64,000 nucleotides of DNA from Seiridium cupressi (Eukaryota; Ascomycota; Sordariomycetes; Amphisphaeriales; Sporocadaceae): positions 124,001 through 188,000 of the forward strand of contig JARVKI010000086.1 of assembly GCA_036674765.1 (NCBI GenBank). Direction: 5' to 3'. Position 1 is the first letter of the stretch. Every line of letters begins with the position of its first letter. Of the stretch, positions 56,525 through 64,000 are shown in pieces. Made by a program: the position numbers and the translations under genes. The notes beneath the pieces were generated by a model. The model did no database searches. It was not told the origin of the DNA and saw nothing but the letters and a program-made list of their open reading frames with translations.

Positions 56525-58511
56525 TGCGACAGTGATCAGCTGCGCGGTTTGCTATAAGTCGGCGGGGGTCGGATGGCGGGGCAACGTTTGGAGGGGCAGC
56601 GCGGCGAGTAGGTGGTAATCGTTGCGATTGATGATCGGTGGTTGCAGCAGCAATATGGATAAAAGAGAGAACAAGAGATGCCGCCCGTCGCAGACAGATT
56701 GCGAGCACCGGCTTAAAAACAAATTCAGATGTAATCGATGGAGTTTGGCCCTCTTATCCCGCATGTGGCGCTTACAAACAGACACTTTGTGCTCCTCAAG
56801 GTTTCCAGGGTCTTTCGCGACGTCGCGAAGGGGTGGGACACACTTCAGAGACAGTGGGGGCGCGCTTGGTTTGACAGACGTCTCGAACAGATGACGACGA
56901 ACGCGACCGCCACGGATTTCAGCGATGAGAGCTGTGACAAGTATAGTTGAGATGACATGGGAGCATGGCCGAGGCAGAAAACATGAGTACAACGGTCTCG
57001 GGCGAGCAATGTGCAACAAGTATGCGCGGATAGTTGGCTTAGAGATGTCTATGGTGGACCTTCACGATGAATCACTAAGTCGTAAGCTAGTGTAGGCCTG
57101 GAGTCGTTCATGGCGTCTGGAACAGCCTCCCGATGGACAAGCGAGGACCCTACATGGGGAAGCCAAAATAGCCTACGGATACTGTGCATGGTGTCATTGC
57201 ACGTGGGCGTGTGGCGGCTCTCCAGGGCTCGGAAGATCCCGTCGGCTCCTTGGCCATCAGAATAGTGTCTGCTCAAACATAGGTGCGGCTTTTACTATGG
57301 AGAGCATTCGGGAAACTATTTTTGTTGATCCCACATGCAGTTTGAATAAACATGGATCGCCGCTGTCCGACGATCTCTTGATCTCTGATCGCCATCCAAG
57401 GGCAAGGGTCCAACAGCATGCAACATGGTTCAGACGACCCAGAAGCGTACCCAAGTTTCATAGAGATCTTTTACGCGGCCCAGTGGGCGCTGCCTGCGAC
57501 TTCTGAAGCGCCCAGACTTTTTATTTTCCAGAGAGGGTCTAAAGAAAAGGACACTCCGTTTGTCCCTGGCTATTCGTCAGCGCACGCTCGATGCCTTTTC
57601 TTTCCCTGTGCAAGTTTAGCGGTCGCATACTTGGAAGCTCGACTGTTGGGTGACCCTCACAGTTTTGTGTTCTTTACAGTTAATTGCTCGGATTTTCTCA
57701 AACTGGATGTGCCAATAACATGTGATTGAAAGTTGTTGTTCATCAACCAGAGACAACCCCATTAGAAGCCATTCTCGGATTGCACGGGCACCCGTTCCGT
57801 AAGCTATAATATACCGAGTCCAAAGGCTTCTTCAGCCTGAAGTGGGAAGATATTACATCCCGATCTGTCCACCCCAAGCGACCTCAAGTCATCATGTAAA
57901 TCCGACTCTTGGCCAATCATCTAGGATGAAATTTGTTTCTTTTTTCTGATTTAATGTGACGTCCTCAGAGTCAACCATTCTGGTCTGGTTATGGGGTCTC
58001 CGGGTATTACCAGAAATTGGACTTCCCAGCTTGTATATAGCCTATACTGGCAACTGTCTCGACCACGCCGTGGACACGCTTCAGGCAACATCACAGCTGG
58101 GCTGTCGTGCTTGGCCGTGGCCTCGGTAATGAAGATGATACTATTGGCAAGGATATAGATTGCTCGCCACTGCAAATACGGCCGAGCAGCACCTATTGCT
58201 CCTTGTTTCGGCAATGTTGGCATGCCTTTGCGGATGTTCGAATACGTAAGTAGCCAAGCATTGCTGCTTTAGGTCTTCTCAACATGCCATTTCATATAGC
58301 AAGTGTATGTAGTCCATGAGTGTATCACTTCTGTAATATAATAATATCTCGTCCACAAGACGTTGCGCTGACTTGTTTCTGTTACCTTCCCGTGCTCTTC
58401 CCATATACTGTTGGCAAACCCACCTACTTCCACTGCAAGAGAAACACGTTCCCTGGTCCCAACACAAACTCAGCTTCTAAGCCCAACCTCAAACGGTCAT
58501 CAATCTCCAAG
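56525..58511. other. 2-kb spacer, no supported gene
   Basis: Frames of up to 155 codons occur on the minus strand (56552-57019), upstream of the Ara2 start, and on the plus strand (57418-57729, 103 codons). None shows a family motif or splice structure. The right end is the promoter of the secreted cytochrome gene. Confidence 0.4.
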
Positions 58512-59311
58512 ATGAGGAGGTCAGTAGCTGTTCTCGCCATTGCGAGCCTAGTCAGCTTTGGTAGGCGGCCTAAGTACAATATAACTGCAACTGAAATAGC
58601 TAACGCAATGAAGCATACGGTCAAGCAGATACCGTCGCTTATACGGACACGGAAACCGGTATAACGTTTCAGTCGTACACTGACAACGAGACCCAAGTCT
58701 CCTGGCGGGTTGCACTTCCCGAAGAAATAGACGGCGATTACGATGCACTTGTTCAGATCGAGGGTCCTGCAGCTTTGGGATGGATTGGCTGGGCATGGGC
58801 TGGCACAATGGCGTACAACCCCTTGACGGTCGTGTGGGCAAATGCAAATGAGGTCATTCATAGCTCGCGTATTGCATAGTAAGGGCTTTCTTATGCTGTT
58901 GTATGTTATTGTTGAAATTATGCTGACTATTTTACCAGCGGCTTCTACACCCCGTCGATCTACAATGGAACGACATATCAAATCCTCAAAGGCACAGGAG
59001 TCAACGGCACAAACTTCAAGTTCACCGCAGTCTGCAAGGGATGTACGATCTGGAAAGACTATGATGGCAATCAGCAGACGCTGGACTTCAGTCAGCCTGC
59101 CCGTCTTGCCTTTGCCTCATCGCATACCGCTGTGGACACTCCATCAGACAGCAACTCGAACTTCGAAATCCACGATTATGTGGGACATTGGTATGCTGAT
59201 CTCACGGCTGCAAAATCTACCGATTTCAGTAGCTGGGTTCTGAAGAACACTGATACCACTGGCAATGGGACCGCTCATCAATGGGGCCGAGCTAACAGGC
59301 AAATGAAGTAG
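58512..59311 (+). CDS. Secreted stand-alone cytochrome domain (cellobiose dehydrogenase cytochrome, AA8/DOMON-like)
   Basis: Exons 58512..58560, 58629..58878 and 58939..59311 encode 223 aa. Exon 1 is nearly all signal peptide (MRRSVAVLAIASLVSF). The mature part begins DTVAYTDTETGITFQSYTD, and then SWRVALPEE, GWIGWAWAGTMAYNPLTVVW, and GFYTPSIYNGT. The AA8 cytochrome domain binds haem b with a Met and a His. A Met lies in AGTMAYNP and the likely His in FEIHDYVGHWYADL. In full-length cellobiose dehydrogenase this domain passes electrons to lytic polysaccharide monooxygenases. Here no flavin domain or cellulose-binding module follows: the gene stops at 59311 after GRANRQMK. Single-domain forms are known in fungi, so this is not necessarily a truncation. 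All phases close. Confidence 0.83.
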
Positions 59312-59485
59312 CTGTTCGACGGGGAGTTATTGCGAGAGTGATAGTTATACATATAACCGATAGACCAATAAAATCCAGGCATGCGTAAAATTGATGGATG
59401 AAATATTATCTTAAGTCTAAGCGATCATCTCCTTGTAATATGTTTGTTTACCTGCTTTCTCTGATTGGCATTGCGCTGGCTCCGA

Positions 59486-60995
59486 TCACTTTACAATAGC
59501 TGCCCCTTCACCCTGAAGAACCTTCTCAAAATCTGTTTCAAGATTTGTGAGTGATGTCTCTATGAATGATGAACGAGCTGAAATCCATTCGTTGAACAAT
59601 TTTAACTTTTTTCGGGCGTCTTTCAGCATGCGCTCCATCTCAGCAGGCTGGGGACCTCCCGTTGTTGCTCTGTTCTGCACAATCGCGGCTGGATCTAGAG
59701 TTTCCTTAAACTCATCATAACTCATAGGCAGTGCTCTTGGAGTATCGAGGTTCAAGTGCTCATGCGCGGTGACCCAAAGCTTTTGTGCTTGCTCGTATGG
59801 GAAGTCGCTGGGACGTATGTCGTTCTGCCTGGCGTGTGTGACTATTTCCGAGACGAAATGGTGACCCACGCGGAAGGGAACATCATAACGGATCATGAGA
59901 ACATCGGCTACTTCTTGTGAGGCCGTCCAATCGCTGTTGAGCTCCTCGAGTGCTCGCTCGCGATTGAACTGCAAGGCCCCAAGGATGCGGAACCAGTCCT
60001 TGAGTACGGAGGTCGCTCCTTTCAACACATCCACGCTATCACTAGTACTTCGCACGTCTATCATGCCGGGCGTAATGTTATGGGCTTGTATAGCGCGCCC
60101 GAATCCTAGTGTCATGATTCTCGATGCCTCGGCACGCGTGCTGTTCAATATGCCTAAAGGAATTTAGCTGAGCAAGTACCGCACGAGCCAAGAAAGGATA
60201 CGTACCAGGATTTCTCTTTTGTGGCATTGCTGACGAAACGTATGTGTTATCTCCTCCTTCTTTGAGCAAGATCCAGGGCCGCGGCTGTGCGTATTGTGTC
60301 ATGACATCTTGGATGTGACTGCCAGCATGGAGCATCATTCCAGTACACACGCTGCCCAACTCGACTGGCATTTCAGTGCTGGAGATTTGCACGGCATCGT
60401 AGGCGTTATCTGCTATCGCCGAGAACCCAAGATACGACGCAATTCGTTTGCGGTTCAGCGGCCAGCGGGTTCCGTTAAGAACGGTGGTACCCATGGGCGA
60501 TCTATCTAGCCTCGCACAGAACTGCTGCAGGCGTTCCGCATCACGAAGGAGGCCAGCGACATGACCCAGAAGGTAGTGGCCGTATGAGTTCGGTTGAGCT
60601 GCCACGCCGTTCGTGTAGTTGGGCACCAAAGTGTCCGCATGCTCCTCTGCCATTCGTACCATTCGCGAAGCGGTACGGTGGAGTTGCTCTGCAAGGTACA
60701 GTGTTTGCTCGCGAATAGTCGCTATAGTTGCCGTCGTGTGCATGTCTTGGCTCGACCGCCCGACATGAAGACGCGTAGCCTCGATACCAACCACTTCAAT
60801 GAGCAGTGGCTCTAGTGTGATCACCCGACCTGGTCGGGGCCCTCCAGGCTTGCTTCCATCATCTAGGAGCTTGGAAATGCCTTGCGCGATACGAAGGCCA
60901 AGGTCGTGGCTGAGCAGATTCTCGTCGATGTTGATCACCGTGCTCGCTTTGTTGATCTGATTGAGCCAGTAGAAGCGATCGCGAACCTGTGACAT
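59486..60995 (-). CDS. Argininosuccinate-lyase-like enzyme (fumarase/aspartase superfamily)
   Basis: Exons complement(59486..60153, 60206..60995) across a 52-bp intron encode 485 aa. Superfamily blocks: FYWLNQINKAST near the start, VGRSSQDMHTT (ASL: GRSRNDQ-like, here altered), TNGVAAQPNSYGHYLLGH, SPMGTTVLNGTRWPLNR, and the mobile catalytic loop SSAMPQKRNPG, split by the intron. Canonical ASL has GSSxMPQKKNPD, so both the substrate-binding GRSRND block and the loop differ. It is therefore probably a paralogue that makes or cleaves another C-N bond, not the housekeeping arginine enzyme. The start at 60995 was chosen because the frame upstream (to 61198) is out of phase and does not look like ASL. 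The residues usual before FYWLN are shorter than in ASL. Confidence 0.75.
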
Positions 60996-61456
60996 CCTGC
61001 TTCATTAACGGTTGCCTTGGTGAGTTGACCTGGATCCTCAGTCTCCCGCGATGTTGAGGCTATGATGCAATTCCGGAAGTGGAAGGCGATAAGACGAGCG
61101 AACCGACCAGCCTCCGAGACGGAGAGTGGAGACAAGTACTCCAGGTTACGGAGCAGCCGCATGGCAGTAGTCCGGTTCATATATGAGACTTCAAACATAT
61201 CGGATCAACTTCCGAGACAACTACCACACAAGAGTCTTTTTTCTATTAAGCGAGCCATAAGGTATGAAGATCTATGGTACAGTGGGTATAATGAAGCAAG
61301 GAAAAAGCCTAGGTCGGCTGTTGTAGACATGCAAATGCAGCAAAAACTCTCAAATCTACCTTCTAAATGCGACACCTAGCTCCTTCTATGAGTTCATGCC
61401 AATCCGAAGTCCAATGTCTAATTACTCATGCAGAATTACCGATTTTGGGCAGTTGT
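60996..61456. other. Intergenic, upstream of the lyase
   Basis: 461 bp. A frame reaching to 61198 on the minus strand could be a mis-spliced 5' extension of the lyase but is out of phase with it, so I treat it as promoter/5' UTR. Confidence 0.4.
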
Positions 61457-63082
61457 TTAGAAGCAGAAGATCTGGTCGCGCATCGTTGACATCGCCGCCG
61501 GCTTCTCGTAGCCCAAGCTGACCAAAGACGTCTTGGCAGCGTTGACCATGCCTGGTGGTCCGCAGAGCATGACCCTTGAGTCTGAGCTCGGGGCAGGGAA
61601 CTTCTCCGCCATCAATTCCTTGGTGACATAGCCAGAACCATATTGCCAGTTGGCGGGCGGGCTGTCAAGAAGATAGAAAAGCTTGAAGTTCTTGGGGTAT
61701 TTTCGTGCCATGGTTTCGAGCTGCTCCCTCAGGAGGATATCAGCCTCTGTCCTGTTGGCATAGATCAGGCTGATTTCCGTGGTGTCACGGTCGTCTTCGC
61801 AGATGGCACGGATGAGTTGGTACATTGGTGTGATACCGGTACCGCCAGCCAGCATACCGATCTTCTTGCAAAGGCCTGGTCGGTACCGCATGGCACCCTT
61901 GGGTCCTCTGAATTGAACTTCGTCGCCGACCTCAATGTTGGCGAGGTACTTTCCGGTGAGAAGTCCATCGGGATAGCACTTGATCTGTCACCAAAAGCGA
62001 ATTAGCATTCATTTCTATACAGTTTGCGGAGGACACGAGGCGGCTCTCCAAAGGTGCTCAACTCTACGTATTGAGGAACTGAGTGCTTACCACAAGCTCA
62101 AGGACACCCTTATCTGCGTTGTTTGACACGGGCGTATATGATCTGCTGACTGTCTTTCCATCGATCGTTGCGGCTATTTGGTGTAAGCCGATATTCAAAG
62201 ACTAGAATTGGTGTGAGTGTTGGACTGACCTATCGACACATGCTGGCCTATTGGCAGACCAAGAACGGCTTGTGATGTGGGAAGCTCAAAGACAAAACGG
62301 TAAGTGTTGGGTGCGAGGAGCGTCTTTGAGATCAAAGGAAGAGTCTGATATGTCGTCGGGTGTAGCCAACCACGCTGCAACAATAACTCGGATTGTACTG
62401 GTTTCGGTAGCTTGATGTGAGAAGGGTACTTCATGAAATCCCCGTGATAGTCCAGAAGCTTCATGGCCTTCTTGGCTAGAACTGTTCCGGCGACTGCAAC
62501 AGCTCCTGAAGCCACGAGAACGCCTTCAAAGAACCCAAACCTCTGGCCCTTGGAGCCGCCTGCCTTCAGCCAGTTGGCTTTGGGGATCAGGGCCCCGGGA
62601 AGCGTGGTAATTGCATGCCCGCCGTTGAGTTGGGGAGCAAAGTAAAGTCCCAAGGCACCAAGAGCAATCACAGTGGCACCAACTGCTGTGGGTACCACGC
62701 TTTGGCTCTTCGCCTTGGCGGACTTCTTGGGTGTCGCGATGACCTTCACCGGCTTAGGTGCAGACTTCTTCGATGCGCCCTTGAGTATACCGACTTGGTA
62801 CTGCTCCATAATCTCAAAAGCGTCTTCTGAGTGGCCTGCATTGTCGAAAGCCTCAGTGGCATCCGTACCCCCTGCCTCCACCAAGATATCAGCACCACCG
62901 GGATGGTCGTGGATGTACTTTGTTACATCATAGACTTGTTTGCGCATTAGTTTATATACGGCAAAAACACATCTATCTCATGGAGCCTTACCCTTTCCCT
63001 GAATTACCATGAAACAATCGTCCGCCTCCTTGTGAGATGCAACATCCTTTGCGGAAAACTCGGTATCGACGGTGGCAGCCAT
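61457..63082 (-). CDS. Cytochrome b5 / NADH-cytochrome b5 reductase fusion
   Basis: Four exons, complement(61457..61984, 62091..62173, 62230..62934, 62992..63082), encode 468 aa. Residues 1-80 form a cytochrome b5 domain, with haem ligands in YIHDHPGGADILVEAGGTDA and NAGHSEDAFEIM. A Lys/Pro/Ala linker and a hydrophobic segment (VGATVIALGALGLYF) follow, with a second hydrophobic stretch (FFEGVLVASGAVAVAGTVLA). The ferric-reductase-like flavoprotein then starts: FVFELPTSQAVLGLPIGQHV, the FAD motif RSYTPVS, GPKGAMRYRP, and the NADH-binding MLAGGTGITPMYQLI and VMLCGPPGM. The order b5, membrane segments, reductase gives a self-contained electron-transfer unit from NADH to b5 haem, probably ER-anchored and feeding desaturases or sterol enzymes. 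The C-terminal DQIFCF is the usual b5R end. Start 63082 gives MAATVDTEFSAKDVASH. Confidence 0.88.
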
Positions 63083-64000
63083 TATAAAACCAATGTAGCG
63101 TATGTAAAATAAGTTGCTATGTTGTGAGCAGAACGAGAACAAAACCAACAAGATGGGCGTACCACGACCTGGACGAAAGAAAAGTCGATCTTAAAAGGGG
63201 ATTCTCAACCTCCCGTCAGCGAACAAGTCTAGTGGCGTATGGTACACTCATATGATATGTCCGCCAGACAACGGATAGACATCCGTAGAGTGGAATTTTC
63301 AATGCCCACTCCTTTTCGTCGGCGATGGATTACGATGCCGAGGCACGCGCAAAGTCGCGGCAACGCTTCGGCGGGTCGCGCAGATTGCCACAGGGCTTCC
63401 GAGGGATGGACCCATGCGCGGCGACACTACGGCATTAATGCACGTCGTTTCGTGGACGCCCTACGCTGTGTTGATAGCACATTCAAACCGAGGCTTCTCG
63501 TTAGACACCTTATTTTCTAATTAGATGACGCAATGTGCAGCACAACATGCGCCGCAACTGCTCAATTGAAGAGGGGAAAAGATACCTCTCCTGGTCATCG
63601 CGTTGGGCTTCCGCGTACTTGCAGTGCTCGTCCCTGGGACCAACAAGAAAGTCCATGTAGAAAATAAAGCCCCCACGCCTTGGTGACTGGCTCAAGCTTC
63701 TCTTCAGTCAATCTAGGCCTGAGATGGCACTTCTCCGGCATCTGGCACGCTAAAATCCCCCGTCCAGGCACTGCGCATTTCCGCTAGCATCGGCAGGTGC
63801 ATACGTGCCCTGTGTCGATCGAGAATCCACCCTGCCTGCAACCGTCAAGCCACTGACGCCCGTCTAGAAGTCGTTCGTTCCCGAAACAATTACAATTGCT
63901 GCACCTTCTATTGCCTGCCCTCCGACGACTTGTGGATCACGAAGAAGCAGACCCGGGGCCGTTCCTGGAAATCCCCTCCCAAAGCCCGACGGTCTTTTGC
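63083..64000. other. Window end, no supported gene
   Basis: Promoter side of the b5-reductase fusion. A 61-codon minus frame at 63510-63695 has no recognisable family. A gene may begin beyond the window edge. Confidence 0.45.

Noticed and set aside
60996..61198. 5' extension of the lyase gene
   Set aside because: The upstream frame is out of phase with the lyase. The only joining intron would be about 43 bp, and the residues do not resemble ASL N-termini.
31843..63082. Use of TAG as a sense codon, to explain the two in-frame stops
   Set aside because: TAG is used as a normal terminator by several intact genes here, for example the permease, the amidohydrolase, DPM3 and the secreted cytochrome. 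Reassignment is therefore unlikely.

Overview
This window is nuclear DNA of a filamentous ascomycete (Pezizomycotina type). The genes are split by short introns, mostly 46-70 bp, with GTAAGT-like donors, CTAAC/CTGAC branch sites and YAG acceptors. They are monocistronic on both strands and include fungal hallmark families: a UapA-type purine permease, a CFEM-rhodopsin receptor, a cellobiose-dehydrogenase-type cytochrome domain, Sip5, Dpm3 and Med7. I cannot fix the species. Exon structures were worked out by hand from conserved protein blocks, splice signals and reading-frame arithmetic.

Left half (about 1-31 kb) is accessory. A nucleobase permease (minus) and a TrzN/SAH-deaminase-like amidohydrolase (plus) are divergently transcribed from one 630-bp spacer. 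Next come a berberine-bridge-type FAD oxidase with an in-frame stop, a salicylate-hydroxylase-type flavin monooxygenase, a cytochrome P450, a secreted haem peroxidase, a secreted M43 metalloprotease with a damaged splice acceptor, and a CFEM receptor with an in-frame stop. These are separated by long, apparently empty spacers (19.1-22.3 kb and 23.9-27.4 kb). A zinc alcohol dehydrogenase and an orphan secreted protein close this part. The run of oxidases looks like a partly decayed catabolic or secondary-metabolite neighbourhood.

Right half (about 31-64 kb) is mainly housekeeping: a mitochondrial oxidoreductase-like protein, a large nuclear protein that may be a kinetochore component, DPM3 (three exons, 92 aa), a 366-aa integral membrane protein whose introns fall into two length classes, a GPI-anchored Ser/Thr-rich protein, a PQ-loop protein, Mediator subunit Med7, a ZNF830-like zinc-finger protein, Sip5, an Ara2-like D-arabinose dehydrogenase, a secreted stand-alone cytochrome domain, an argininosuccinate-lyase-like enzyme and a cytochrome b5 / b5-reductase fusion. 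No lesions are visible in these genes.

The main points for follow-up are the altered substrate site of the permease, three lesioned genes clustered between 6.7 and 23.9 kb (one lesion apparently bypassed by an in-frame cryptic acceptor), and the bimodal introns plus a GC-AG intron in the membrane protein. I found no convincing tRNA, rRNA, transposon ORF or CRISPR array.
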